Of a stretch of DNA of 64,000 bases, positions 1-11,994 are shown piece after piece; the first letter of the stretch is position 1; every line of letters begins with the position of its first letter. The stretch comes from Charina bottae. Taxonomy: Eukaryota; Chordata; Lepidosauria; Squamata; Charinaidae. The DNA lies in the NCBI GenBank assembly GCA_023362775.1, contig JALMGJ010000001.1, forward strand, positions 93,404,501 to 93,468,500, given 5' to 3'. The position numbers were made by a program, and so were the translations under genes. The notes below the pieces were generated by a model. It had not been told where the DNA came from and did not search any database. It saw only the letters and a list, made by a program, of their open reading frames with translations.

Positions 1-420
1 ACCAGCCGCACCACAAAATAAAAACAACATAAAATAAACCAAAAACTACAAACAAAATGTGAGCTCCTCACAACATCTGCTTCCAGATACCATAGGGGGA
101 AAATGTTCACATGAATGACTCCTGGATTGTGCAGCTGCCATCTGCAGCTACCATAAACTCCTGGGAAAAGACATAACTGCTTTAAAGAGATACTGTAGGT
201 GCCATGTTCACTCCTTAGTGTACTCCAAAGTAACTTTTTGGAACCAAATCCAAAGCACTCTGCATATTTTGGTTAATCCCTGCAGAGGATATCCTGGGTA
301 TCTGTAGTATATAGGGATTGTGATACAGGAGTTCAAAAGTTTCATTTCTTCTGTTTATAATTAGCTCACAGCTGCTCTTCAGTTTCTGTATTTCTGTGGC
401 TTTTCTAGGTGGGCTTGTTG

Positions 421-454
421 ATCGCTTCTTGGCCTTTTGGCTAAGATCAAGTGT
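421..454 (+). pseudogene. U2 snRNA 5'-end fragment (truncated pseudogene)
   Basis: Thirty-four bases match the conserved 5' end of U2 snRNA with a single change (CTTCTTGG for CTTCTCGG), including GGCCTTTTGGCTAAGATCAA. The match stops abruptly after GTGT, before the branch-point recognition sequence. No U2 body, Sm site or promoter follows, so this is a dead fragment, probably from retroposition. Confidence 0.75.
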
Positions 455-1382
455 GAAGGTCTGACTTGTTGCTAAATTTCAGTCAATACTATTCCTAGAT
501 TAGTGTGGTAAGAAGTACACATGGGACTTCTGTTCCCATTTGTTGGAATGTATAGTCATAATATGTTCATATCCTTCCTTTGTTCACCACTAGGTAGGTA
601 GCTTCACGTTCAGCTCATATTTTATCCCCATAGGTGCCCCCAGCCAAAATGTCTGTGCGATGGGAGGGGCAGAAGGCTAGAAAGTGCTAAAGGTCATCAG
701 ACCTCATCAGCTTTGCTGTAGGCAAAGCCACAAGTAGAGCAGGGGGGCGGGCTATAGGGTGCAGCTGTACAGAGAAAACAGCCCTTGTGCTTTTCTGTGG
801 AGAGAGCACTTGTTGAACCAGAATCACATTGGCAATGGTCAAAGAGGCACGGGAGTGATTTGTAAGCAGAGTAGACTCCCTGGGGACTTAGAAAACTTAA
901 CTAAAAATAAATTTGGAGGTGTGTCAATTGGAATGGATTGGATTAGCCACCATTGTGTTGTGTCACGAGCAAAGAATGAGGTGAAAGAGGGTCATAGCTC
1001 CAACACCATGCACCGTGCACCCTCTCCAGGACTGGGTCTTCCCTTTGACATTGTCACTCCTTATTGTACAGGGACAGTTTGGGCTGTTAAGAAGTGCCTG
1101 GGAAGATACGGCAATTGAGGCTGGCTCACATGGCTGTGTTGTGACCTCCAAAAGAGGCTTCTGAGACAATATCAGTAGATGCCATCCAGTGCTTTTCTTC
1201 CCTCCACGCTGACCCATTTTTACAGGCAGAGATGCTTCTGCTGGAATAGGCGAGCCCAGCCACCGGTGCCTTTCCAATAAAGCCAGTGGGTAGCAGGCCC
1301 GCTGGGTCCAAACGAGGAGACCCTGCGCTGCATCCAGCACATAAAGAAGCACACCACCTCCCGGAGGTAGAAATTGTGGGAC

Positions 1383-1401
1383 TTGTGTGTGTGTGTGTGT
1401 G
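1383..1401. repeat. (TG)n microsatellite
   Basis: Run of TG dinucleotides, about nine units, directly visible. Confidence 0.9.
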
Positions 1402-3270
1402 CATATGCGTATAACTGGCTGTATGAAGGAAGGACCTTTGGGGTCTGCAAATCTGCAAAGGATGAGACTGGCCTGCTTGCATTTGCTGCAGCCAGAGGCA
1501 GGAAGAGATGGCAGTTTGACGAGGGCCTTATGGCCTGGGCAGAGCTCCACTATCCCAGCCCTAAACCTTGCGCTTTCTTCTCTGCCCTTCTCTGTCCCTG
1601 TGCTTCCTGGTGAACCACTGTGTCTCCCTAGCAACAGGTCCCCTTGAGCTTGGCTGTTCTATATATAGCTCTGCCTGGCAGCTTTTTGCCACTGGCACAG
1701 TGTGAGGAAGTGTAAGGCAGGGGATGTGCCCTGCCTCTTGAGTCAAGATAAAGAGGAGCTCTCCATGGAAGCCACATCTCTCTGGAGCAGTGGAGGCCTC
1801 CGTGGGGGGGCTTTGCAGGCTCCTGTTTACGTGGCACAATAATCCAGAAGAGGTTACTGAGCAAGAGAGAACTATCCTTGCCAAGGTGCCCTTCAGCTTG
1901 GGGAAGGTCTGTTCCTCATAAACAGCCAAGTGCAGTAGCAAAGAGGGACCAGAAGTCCTCTGCAGTAGCAGAGAAGGATCAGAATAGTCAATACAGGAGA
2001 GGCCGTGGGTCAGACGAGAGTGAGTGACGGGGAATGGCAATTTACAGTATACCAACCCTATGGTTGGGAGAAACGACTTTCTTCAGTTGGTATAAAAGAG
2101 AAGCAGGGAAGAATATCCTAGTGTTTTCTTCCCCAACCTGGTGCCTTCTATATGGATTTGACTACAACTCCAGTAGCCCCAAGCTGCGTAGCCAAAACAA
2201 TTGAAGATGGGAATGGCAGTTCAACAGAATTGGGAGCAGAGTGCCAGGTTTAAGAAGGCAGGCTAAGTGATTGCAATGCCAGCAAGAGGCATACCTAAAT
2301 ATAGCAGTCTTGCCACTGCCATGTCTGGCAGCCACAGTGTTCCTGGGTTTCTGATAGAAAGAAGTCTTTTGCATCTGCTGCTACCTGATCCTTTTAACTG
2401 AGAGGGTACATGAGACCTGCACATAATCTTACCATGCATAATCTATTTGTTCCAGTGTTGGCTTTCATTCAAAGGTTATTCCTGGAAAATCTATATTCCT
2501 GTATGTTAAAAGAAGCCTGAGTTGCAAGTTTGTAAGTAAAGTCAGCACTAGTGGCTGAGAGGGCATTGTGTCATTGCTGTCTACATTGAGAGGATAGGAT
2601 AATAGTGGAAGGAGCTATTTTAGATTGCCATAATTATATAAGCCATTTTGGACAGAACAATGCCAGGCTACATGTAAAAAAATCACCTGATCTAATTATT
2701 TTTTCTCATACAAACTCCTGGCATTAGAAAATTAGCATGTCAGGCATGCTAGTCTTCTACATGAAGGGAGGTATGGGATGGAGGAATATTTAAACATGTA
2801 ATTGGCCAATTACCATCAAGAAGTACAGTAAACAAGAAGTAGTATAGTATGTACTGCTTCTCATACCCAAGACAGCTCTCAGCTAATTTCAACATAGGTA
2901 AAATAATCAGGGATGCAAATGCAGCATTAATGGGTCATAAATAGAAAGGAACAGGAAGGGGTTCTACTTTTTTCAGCAGGAATAAAATTCTATCACTTTG
3001 GAATAGCTGGTCCTTTAAGGACATGGCACTGAGCACTGTGAACATGCTGAAAAAAGTTTCTCCAGGAGGATTGCTTGTCCTCCATACTGGGTATTATAGT
3101 AATTTTAAGTTCATTTTGGTAATTTTTGCATCATATGCTTTTGTTTGCTTGTACAAATCAGCTGGAGCTTTAAGTCCCTGTTGAGACAGCCCATTCTTTG
3201 CTTGTAGCACGTTCTGTGATCTGGCCTGTGTAGGTTGATTAGGACATAGGGAAGGGGGAAGCCATTAGCA

Positions 3271-3473
3271 TAGAGCTTTCCAAACTTTTCATGTTGGTGA
3301 CACACTTTTTAGACATGCATCATTTCACGACACACACTTACAGCAGGGCACAAGGCAGGCACTAGGACCTGCGTGGAATCCTGGCAGGGCTCAGAGGCAG
3401 CAACAGCCGCAACACACCCAGACACTGCAGCCGACACACTAACGTGTCGCGACACACAGTTTGGAAAGCTCTG
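3271..3473. mobile_element. hAT MITE, family A (TTTCCAAACT termini), copy 1
   Basis: 203-bp element with complementary ends (TAGAGCTTTCCAAAC ... GTTTGGAAAGCTCTG) and a perfect 8-bp target duplication CATTAGCA at 3263-3270 and 3474-3481. The interior carries GTGTCGCGACAC-type sequence and a single copy of the CAGGACCTAGTG-type unit, here read on the opposite strand. Non-coding. Confidence 0.9.
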
Positions 3474-4749
3474 CATTAGCATGATGCTTCTTAGCAAAGG
3501 AGGAGGAGGAAATGGAAGTAGATGACCTGTGTCTCCTTTGAAGAAGGGTTCTGGGAATAAAGGGGAATAAAATACTCTTCTTAGCCAATTCTTCTTCATG
3601 GATTCAGAAGAGATTTTGCTTCCCAACAAAGTTGGGAACCAGCACCAGAGTCTGTGAGTGCCTCAGTGTTCATCTCACCTAACAGCCATTTTCTTTGGAG
3701 TGTTGCTTCTATTACGCCCCAGAAAAGGCACCTTTTCATATTTATCTATGGCAGAAAAGGCAGGGTCACTGACTAGACTAAGGCTGTATAAGAAAAATAG
3801 AGTTCAGTTTTGAATTTGGCTATTGTCCTAGGTTTGTATAAGCTAAGTATGTGCTGGAGCCTGGCTGCCAAAAAGCTTGGAGGATATTGGAACCAGGTCA
3901 GAAGATCAAATGGCCAGGACCATTATTGGTATGACTCCTGCCTTCCTAAAAGAAGTGCATCCGAAAGTACCCCTATCCCCTGACTTGCTCTGAACTGCCA
4001 CTCTGCTGTTGCTCCAGGGCTTCAAGCCTGGATTTTCCCCTTCCAATGGAATGAGGCAGGCAAGTTGTAACTGAATCTCCCTGAAGGGGGAAGAAGCAGA
4101 AGATGACACTTCACTCGCAGAGAAGGGGGTAGCCACTGACACACAGAAAATCAGGCAAGCTGGCTGCCCTGAGAGTCTTGTGCATGTATTCCCCTGCCCC
4201 TCCTTGCTGATGCTTGCCTTGCAAGCGAGAGAGCACAAGTACGCCCAAGTGTGCGCAAATGAGCTGACTGTGCAAGTGCTGGCCTCGTAACCGGGGGCAT
4301 GGGTCGTTTCTGCTTCTCTCCAAGCTAGGCTAGTCAGCTGTTGGTATGATGAAGAGAGTATGATGTTTCTTCCCTCCAGTAATATTTCACTTGCAGCGGC
4401 CTATACTTGTCCTAAGTCCAAGTTTCCACTGCTGCCCTTCTTCCCCAGCCATATTCATGCAAAACTTTGATTTCAGTGGTGTGAATTTGCTACTTGTTAA
4501 AACCATTCTTCTTTGGAAAGCTACCACCTTACATTGCAGTGGTAGGCAGCTGCTTCCCCTTATTTGATAGCTGCTTTCCCTCCGTAGAAATCTGTTGAAG
4601 GCCACATACCAGAAGTGGGCAGGACCAAGGCCCAAATTGAGTTGCCGCTCTCTTCTCTTTTGGCATCCCCCTTTCCCGTGACTGGTCTGCTAGGGAAAAG
4701 AAAAGTTGCTGTAGGCAGAGCAACTGATTGTTTATGGAAGGCATTACTG

Positions 4750-4844
4750 CAGCGTTTTTCAACCTTTCAGCCAGCACAGTTGGCTGGGGAATTCTGGGAG
4801 TTCAAGTCCACCTATCTTAAAGTTGCCAAGTTTGAGAAACGCTG
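4750..4844. mobile_element. hAT MITE, family C (CAGCGTTTTTCAA termini)
   Basis: 95-bp element with inverted ends CAGCGTTTTTCAAC and GTTTGAGAAACGCTG. It is flanked by CATTACTG (4742-4749) and CATTACAG (4845-4852), a target duplication with one mismatch. The interior has GAATTCTGGGAGTTCAAGTC. A truncated second copy lies at 22245. Confidence 0.85.
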
Positions 4845-5114
4845 CATTACAGTAAAGCAGAAAGTTGAGAATGTTACCTTGTTTAGATTTCCAGCAGAGT
4901 CTTGCAAATATTCCTAAGGGTTTGGAATTGCCAAGTGCCATCACTTGTCAATAATTTAGTCTATATGGTTGCCAAGAACTTCATAGCCACTAGCTGTTGC
5001 TGTATGATACATTGGAGAGTGGGAGAGGGGGATGTAATTTTATGCTTGAATTTAATGGAAGTACTTATACTAAATAAGTAGTTTAATGTATTGCTTTAAT
5101 AATTTAATATTATT

Positions 5115-5290
5115 AGATTTTTATCCCACCTTTATATATATAACTCAAGACGGCGAACATACCAAATACTCCTGCCTCCTCCTATTTTCCCTGCAACAAC
5201 CACCCTGTGAGGTGGGTTGGGCTGAGAGAGAGTGACTGGCCCAAGGTCACCCAGCCGGCTTTCATGCCTAAGGCAGGCCTAAAACTCACA
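5115..5290 (-). mobile_element. tRNA-derived squamate SINE, truncated, minus orientation
   Basis: Minus-strand copy: tail (TTATCCCACCTTTATA... CTCAAGACGGCGAAC) first, then the body with CCCTGTGAGGTGGGTTGG, GTCACCCAGCCGGCTTTCAT and CTAAGGCAGG. The tRNA-like head is missing. Related full copies are at 11226-11994 and 33841-34230. Confidence 0.8.
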
Positions 5291-6539
5291 TACTGTAATA
5301 TAGTGGATATTGTTTGCCTGTTGGTTGGTTTTTTAGAATTTTTAGAACTACACATGCAAAAGACAGATCCTAGCTTTCCCCCCAAACCTTACAAGTCTGC
5401 ATTGCAACAGTACATGGGCAGATAATGGAGGTGGTGGAAAGGGAGAGGTAAGCAATGGGAGCAAGAAGGGATGGTTCTCTGTATTTAAGTAAGTGCATCT
5501 TAAGTATGCACTCAAGGTACTTAAGTGCAGTTCTCTGTATTTAAGTTTGTGGTAACTGTAGATGAGGAGTTGAACCAAAGATTGTGCATGACTGTGGGGC
5601 TATGGATTGAAAAGAGAGCAAAAGACCTGGGTGTGTTCCTGATGGACAGCTCCTAGTGCTGCCAATTAAGACACACTGCTCTTCTCCCCCCAAATATTTT
5701 GTGTGAATGGTGGAGATAAACAAAACTGAGAAAACGTAGGTCTGCTATAAATGGAAGATATTATTTGAACGTTGTATAAACTACACTATAGAAACATCCT
5801 CTAAAAACACCCAGAATCTCTTGATCAGGATCTTTCTGTAGCTCAGCCCTGTTATTAAAATCATTTGGACAAATTATTCATGAGTTAAGGTCCATAGAGC
5901 CTAAGACTCTGGGAGAGAGGACAGAAACATGTTTTGAGTGATAATTGTGCAGCTATAGTACAGCTACTGTGTGAATACTTCTGGAGGTTGTTTTGCAAAG
6001 ATCGGTTTCTGGTAAAGAAGCTGTTAGTTTGTCGGGGGATAATTGTGATTCTCCTTTGCAGCACTGCTAGCATTTTGGTTACAATATAGTGAATGCTAGG
6101 CTGCGTGTTGTGCCAAGATTGCAGGCCACTCATTTCAAATAAGTTGCCATTTTTTTCTTCTCATGAGTGTAGTAATCTATGACTGGTATTTAGATTTCAT
6201 TGTATTTATTGAGCATTATATCTGCTTTTCCAGCAAATGTTCAGAGCTGCCTATGATGTATAGGTTAGTAAGTGTAGTACTTTATCAGAAGATTAGAACA
6301 TGTAAGATGACAGAAGAGGCTTCCTGAAGGTGTCTTCTGCTCTACCAACCATGGTGCTGCTCGGAGCTGGAGGAGTTTCTTCCACTTCAGGGGTCTGAGA
6401 ATAGTTGGGCTTAGTTTGTTTTATTTTAAAAAACGATAAATGCCCCTTTGCTAACCGCAGCTGCTGTGCAAGCTTCTTAATGCCATCTCCTATACTCAGC
6501 AGTTACTGCAGATAATTCAGTGGACCCTCTCCCACACTG

Positions 6540-7620
6540 AACCCCCGTACCCCACCCCTTTTCAGGATTGGAGGCCGTGCCAGTGGCAGCGGTAGGTTGG
6601 GGGGCGCTTTCCACAAAGGGCGTACGGTAATTCTAGGGGCGCAAATGAGCGCGGTCTAAGGTCCTGCTGCGGCCGCTCTGCTGTGTGATGGGAGCCAGAA
6701 GTTCAAACGGAAAAGTACTTCTAGGCTGACCCCCTCTGCTTTGAATGGCGTTGGAGAGGCCTTGTGGTTTTCACACGCACTTGTACTTGCCACCGGCGTG
6801 TTTGTTGGGGAGACATGCATTGCGAGGCATTTCATTCTAAGCAAGAGCGGCCGCGCATCCTTCGTCCCTGCAGCTCCTCCGTAAATGGCTCTCGGCACCT
6901 GAATACCAGGCGGACTCAGTCCCACTTCCGCTGATCCGAAGCCGAGTGAAAAACCAAGAGTTTTGAAAAGGGGAGCCTCGTCTCTCGGCATAGCGTGGCG
7001 CGGCCGTAGCCCAGTGACTGCCCACCCCCGGCGCTCAAATGGCTGGAAGGCCTCCTACGACTTTGGGAGAAGCCTGCGCCCCGTGCTGGGAAGGGGGAGG
7101 TGGCGCTGGTTCCGTATATTGTGTTCCCTGCCCCCGGGGCAGCCAGACGAGCCTTGCAAGCACTCTTGGCCCCCCCGCCGCCGTCACCTTTCTCTCGTCC
7201 CCCCCCCCCCCCCGTTTTCCATTTCGGCCAACCAGGAACGCGGCCCGTCGTCACGTGGCCCGGAGTTTCCCAGACAAAGAACATTGGCGGCGAGGCCCCC
7301 CTGCGCCCCCTCCTCGCCGAGCCCCCTCGCTTGAGCTCCCTTGGCAGGATCGCGGCTGCTGCAGCGCGGGACATGCAGGCAGGTATGGAAGAGAGCAGGG
7401 GGTGCAGGAAAATTGGAGGGGGGTCGTTGCGTCTCAGCGCCCATTTGTGAGTGCATACACGAGGGGGCTGCAGTACTTGTGGCGGGTTCGATTTTTTTGC
7501 ACTGGGGATCCGTCCCCGAGGGTGGCCGGGGCAGAGTTTCCCTTTTGGGGTATGTTTTGGGAAGAGGATGCAATGGACTTAACGGGAGCATCTTTGGAAA
7601 AAGTCAAGCTGTTCTGAGAT
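6540..7620 (+). promoter_or_regulatory. CpG-rich block, candidate alternative promoter of DNMT3A2
   Basis: An isolated, strongly GC- and CpG-rich kilobase inside the long intron before exon 7, flanked by AT-rich sequence. It contains GC-box-like runs, TCACGTGGCC at about 7250, an ATTGG-type CCAAT motif near 7282, and a possible first-exon donor CAG|GTATGG at 7383. In mammals the short isoform DNMT3A2 is transcribed from a CpG promoter in the equivalent intron. Assignment to that promoter is inference from position and composition. The open frames on both strands here are long only because stop codons are rare in GC-rich DNA. Confidence 0.65.
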
Positions 7621-7850
7621 GCTAATAAGTACTTAAATAGTACTTAGCTGCACTAAGAAATACGGGGGGGGGGAGGGGGAGACATAAAAAGAGGTAAAAG
7701 TCATTATTTGGCAAAGGTCTTTTTTCTCCTGAGTTTTCTAGGGAGGCTGCTGGTCAGTTGAGGAGATAGCAGGACACAACTCCCATCAGAAAGTTTTTTC
7801 TTGGGTGGGGAGGAGAAATAAAAAGAGGCGGGGAAGGCAGTCTCTGCTTG

Positions 7851-7970
7851 CCTTTCTGCTCTCTACAAAAGTTCTTAAAAGCGAGGCAAGAGAAGGTGCA
7901 ATGGAGGTTCGTTGTCTGCTCTCTATAAAAGTTCTTAAAAGCGAGGCAAGAGAAGGTGCAATGGAGGTTC
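7851..7970. repeat. 60-bp tandem duplication
   Basis: Two adjacent 60-bp units containing GTTCTTAAAAGCGAGGCAAG and AGAAGGTGCAATGGAGGTTC, nearly identical (ACAAAA versus ATAAAA; TTCGTTG versus TTCCTTG). It lies just 3' of the CpG block, in the DNMT3A intron. Confidence 0.9.
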
Positions 7971-7982
7971 CTTGTTTCCAGA

Positions 7983-10416
7983 CCCTCCATATATATTTTG
8001 GGAAGAGAGGAGAGCCAAATCCACCCTTGAGATTAGAAAGCGGCCTTCTTCCTTAGGGCCAGATAGTGGGGGCAGGGCAGTCACTTAGGTGAGGGGGCTT
8101 CTTGGCTATTGCCGTCCCTCCCCCCAAACTGTCAGCCCTCCATTTTGTCCTGAGGCAAAGTGAGGTGAATAGAGACTTCCTTTCTTTTAGCACTTTTCTT
8201 TTTCCAGACTGGCCAGGCCCAAGGGCCTTGGTTTGCTGCCTTTCTCAGGAGAAAAAGGGAACAAATGGGGTGGGGGGGGGGAGGAAGAGGGGAACAGAGA
8301 AGCCTATTTTCCAGATAACCTTCTCTGAGCCTCCTTGAAAGCCCAGTCAGCATGATTGTAGTTCTGCCAGATTACCTGGAGCCACACTTGCTCCAACCTT
8401 TGCTGGAACCAACTGTGCATTATGGGAGGAAGTGGACATGGCTGGAAGGAGGCCAAGGTGAAGACTGGCTGGTGGGAAGGCAGGCAGGCAACGGAGCAGA
8501 CTTGAAGAAAGGCTGGGAGATGGTATTGGCAGTCTGCCTTGAAGGAATATTGGAAGGGGAAGAACAGAGCCCCCTTCCCTCCACCCACAAGACACAGAGT
8601 AGCTGAGGCAAAATCTTCAGTTCAGTGGGTATTAGTTGTGGGCCCCAGCGGGGAGGTTGTGAAGGGAGAAATAGGCAGGCTGCTGCTGTTTCTTATTTCC
8701 TATGAGCACTTTAAAAACCTCAAAGGAAAGCCCCGCTGCTCCTTCATATGTTATACAGTATATGTATAGGACTTCATAATATGGTACAGCAAGGGGCCAA
8801 CGAGACCGGAAAAGTGTGAGGTTTGGCCAGGGGGAAACAGTAAAAGCATAGCTGAAATTGGATTTGAATGTGGGCCTGATTTTCCATTGCATAGAGGTTC
8901 ACATTCTCACTAGAAACCATTAGCGCTTGGTAATAATCTATTTAGGAAAAATGACGTTCCCTTGTTACAAGCAGTTTAGAATTAAAGCAGCATTCAAGAA
9001 GCAGAATCATTTGTCATCTTGGCCAGGTCTGATATAATGCAAAATGGCTAAATGCTTTACTGGAAGTCCCCAAGATTTTTACCCTTCTGTTCAGTCTGGT
9101 CTTGGAGTAATGGGACATTCCCCATCCTGCTTCATTAGAGGACACTTCCTACTAGCTATATGGTATAAATTTTGGTAAAGCAGAACCAACTGAAATGCTC
9201 CCTGCACACTTCATTTTTTTTTCTATTCTGGCCTTCCTGCTGTTTGTAGATTGCAGCCTTGTTCCATTTCCTGTTCTCAGCAGCTCAGGGATTGAGCTCC
9301 ATTTATTCCACTTCTTTAAGGCTCTTCTGAACAATTTGAACTCCAAAGACCACTTGCTATTCACTTGGAGAGGAAAAATGGAAGAACAACATGCTAAACT
9401 GTAAACACAGGTTGACAAAACCAAGCTGATGTATTCACATAACATGTCATGCCTAAGCAAAGCATAATACACGCTGTCCTAGTTCACATAGCATGCTAAG
9501 ACACAATACTTCCAAGGAGTTTCAATCAATGGTCTGCTATTGTATAACTTGAACCTGCATCTGTTCCTCACTATTCAGGACTGCATGCTCTTGCTAAGTA
9601 TGGAAAGGTTGGTTCATAGAGGGACTGTTTTTGGTTGCAGCAGATACTTGAAACTATTTAAATCAAATCAATCTTTATTACAATTGTTAACCAGCCCATG
9701 AAACTATTCAGAAGAAAATAGCAACTTCAAAAGTCCTGTCATGATGATTTTAAAGAATAAAAAGGAATTAGTTTATAGAGAAGGACAGACTAATTCCAAA
9801 ACTCAGAAGCTCCCAACACCATCCAGTATGAACCTTCCACACTATGCAAACCCTACATTGGCTTCTTCTGGACTAAGGGTAATTTGGGATAGTGACCTTT
9901 CAGCAAGAGCAAATATGCCAATAAGGAATGCTTATATGATGCAGTGAGTCAGTGGTTGAATAAAACAATCCAGATGGCTTAAGTGAAAGAGCTGAACCAC
10001 ATACTGACAGGGGAAGGCTGTGGAAGAAGCCACCCACATACAGAATCTTGTAGCCCTGGCCAATCTAATGGGAGAATAGGACATGTTGTGGACCCCCCCA
10101 AATGACAGTCACTAATAGAATGAGCAAGAAGCCCCTTTGTGTATTTCTTCTGAAATAAAACGTAAAACTTTATGCAGCCTTGAAGCAGGAGGTGTTTCTC
10201 CCTATAGGCAATTATTAGACCAAAAGTAATGAGTGCCCATCATAGAAATAGCCAGCTTATGGCAAGTGAAGTATATCAATCAATAAATGGGGATTGGGAG
10301 TTACAGCCTTATTGATGCTTTGGATGGTCTTGCTTTTATACCAAGCATGCAAGTAGAGTACTGCAAGTAGCTTAAAAGGGGGGGGGGGGTCCTGGGATTT
10401 TTCTCATAATACAAAT
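7983..10416. other. Intronic sequence, no gene seen
   Basis: No recognisable coding exon, RNA gene or well-defined repeat. G-runs occur at 8269-8281 and 10378-10389. Confidence 0.45.
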
Positions 10417-10736
10417 CGGGGCTTTCCAAACTTTTCCCGTGGCGACACACCATCGGTGCACGAGAAAACCCGGAAGCACCGCCACTGTGGCGGTGCGGGA
10501 AAACCCAGAAGCGCCGCCACCGCATTCAGTTTTTCCATGCCGCTGCCACTGCGGCGCTTTCGGATTTTCGCGTGGCGGCAGCAGTGTCCTTGTGTGCCAT
10601 GTGAAAACCCAGAAGTGCTGATGGCCCGCCGCCGTGCGCGCAGTGGCGCTCCATCAGCGCTTCCGGGTTTTGACAAGACACACCTGGGCCCTGCAGGCAA
10701 CACACTTTTGTGTCGCAACACACAGTTTGGAAAGCT
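10417..10736. mobile_element. hAT MITE, family A, copy 2 (GC-rich interior)
   Basis: Ends CGGGGCTTTCCAAAC and GTTTGGAAAGCTGTG. The interior is GC-rich, built of alternating short blocks such as GGAAAACCCAGAAGCGC and GCGCCGCCACCG. No clear 8-bp target duplication remains, so the ends have drifted. Confidence 0.75.
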
Positions 10737-11225
10737 GTGATATAGTCATCCTGCTTTCACCATTGTCCAAAAGTTTTGCAGACTTTTGTACTTTAAAAAA
10801 TACCTTTTTTATTAGAGATAACTCCCTTTATCTGTCTCCACACTCAGATTACTAGCTAATCTATTGTTTACTACCTTGCTTTAGAGCCAGGCAATCAGTG
10901 GAGGTATAATTTAAGATCTTACTGTGTCTCCTGAATATTTCAATCTTGATCAGTCTCTTTCTTTCCTCCTTCCCAATTCCTTAGGCTAGTAGAGGGAAGC
11001 CTCTTCATTACTGGCTGAGAAGAGACTACTGTGTTCTCGATATCTACTAGCAAGCCCTGTTTCACAAACATTTACAATCATAGCAGTGTGATACCATTGT
11101 TTTCAAGGGAAGAAAGGTTCCTTTGGAGATGTTGGATTCTCTTTTTCTGACGCTCCCTCAGCTCCTCAAATACCAGAACATTTCTCAGCCATGTATGAAA
11201 GTATTAACAGTTACAGTTTGGTACA

Positions 11226-11994
11226 GAGCCAGTTTAGTCTAGTGCAGAGCTTTCCAAACTATGTGTTGCGACACATTAGTGTGTCGGCTGCAGTGTCTGG
11301 GTGTATCGCGGCTGCTGCTGCCTCCAAGCCCTTCCAGGATTCCACGCAGGTCCTAGTGCCTGCCTTGTGCCTTGCTGCCTCCAAACCTGCCCTGCCAGGA
11401 TTCCGCGCAGGTCCTAGTACTTGCCTTGTGCCTTGCTGCCTCCAAACCTGCTGTGATTCCGCACAGGTCCTAGTGCCTGCCTTGTGCCTTGCTGCCTCCA
11501 AACCTGCTGTGATTCCGCGCAGGTCCTAGTGCTTGCCTTGTGCCTTGCTGCCTCCAAACCTGCCCTGCCAGGATTCCGCGCAGGTCCTAGTGCCTGCCTT
11601 GGGCCTTGCTCCCTCCAAACCTGCTGTGATTCCACGCAGGTCCTAGTGCCTGCCTTGTGCCCTGCTGTAAGAGTGTGTCGCGAAATGATGCCCTGCTGTA
11701 AAAGTATGTCGTGAAATGATGCATATCTAAAAAGTGTGTCACCAACATGAAAAGTTTGGAAAGCTCAGGTCTAGTGGTTAAGGTGCTGGGCTAGAAACCA
11801 GGAGACTGTGAGTTCTAGTCCCGCCTTAGGCATGAAAGCCGGCTGGGTGACTTTGGGCCAGTCACTCTCTCAGCCCAACTCACCTCACAGGGTTGTTGTG
11901 GGGAAAATAGGAGGAGGAAGGAGTATTAGGTATGTTTGCCGCCTTGAGTTATTTATAAAAAATAATTAAGGCGGGATAAAAATAAAATAAGTAA
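11226..11994 (+). mobile_element. tRNA-derived squamate SINE split by a hAT MITE
   Basis: Head GAGCCAGTTTAGTCTAGTG at 11227-11244, continuing after the MITE as GTTAAGGTGCTGGGCTAGAA and the body CCGCCTTAGGCATGAAAGCC to the tail GCCGCCTTGAGTTATTTATA with an AATAAAATAA end. The RNA polymerase III A-box region is cut by the insertion at 11245-11768. Confidence 0.85.
11245..11768. mobile_element. hAT MITE, family A, copy 3, expanded by internal tandem repeats
   Basis: 524 bp with ends CAGAGCTTTCCAAAC and GTTTGGAAAGCTCAG and a perfect 8-bp duplication GTCTAGTG (11237-11244 and 11769-11776). The interior holds about six imperfect copies of a 50-65-bp unit containing CGCAGGTCCTAGTGCCTGCC and GCCTCCAAACCTGC. 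Copy 1 and the copy at 21707 carry essentially one unit. Confidence 0.9.

Larger units (their letters stand above)
1..3270. other. Intronic sequence, no gene seen
   Basis: Part of the DNMT3A intron before exon 7. Apart from the U2 fragment and a TG dinucleotide run at 1383-1401, no RNA gene or recognisable repeat was seen. The open frames around 963-2055 on the minus strand have no family resemblance and no splice context. Confidence 0.5.
3474..6539. other. Intronic sequence with two small repeats
   Basis: Contains the family C MITE at 4750 and a SINE fragment at 5115. Nothing else recognisable. Confidence 0.5.

Noticed and set aside
6837..7625. Overlapping open frames in the CpG block at 7 kb
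   Set aside because: They exist on both strands with no conserved motif; expected in CpG islands.
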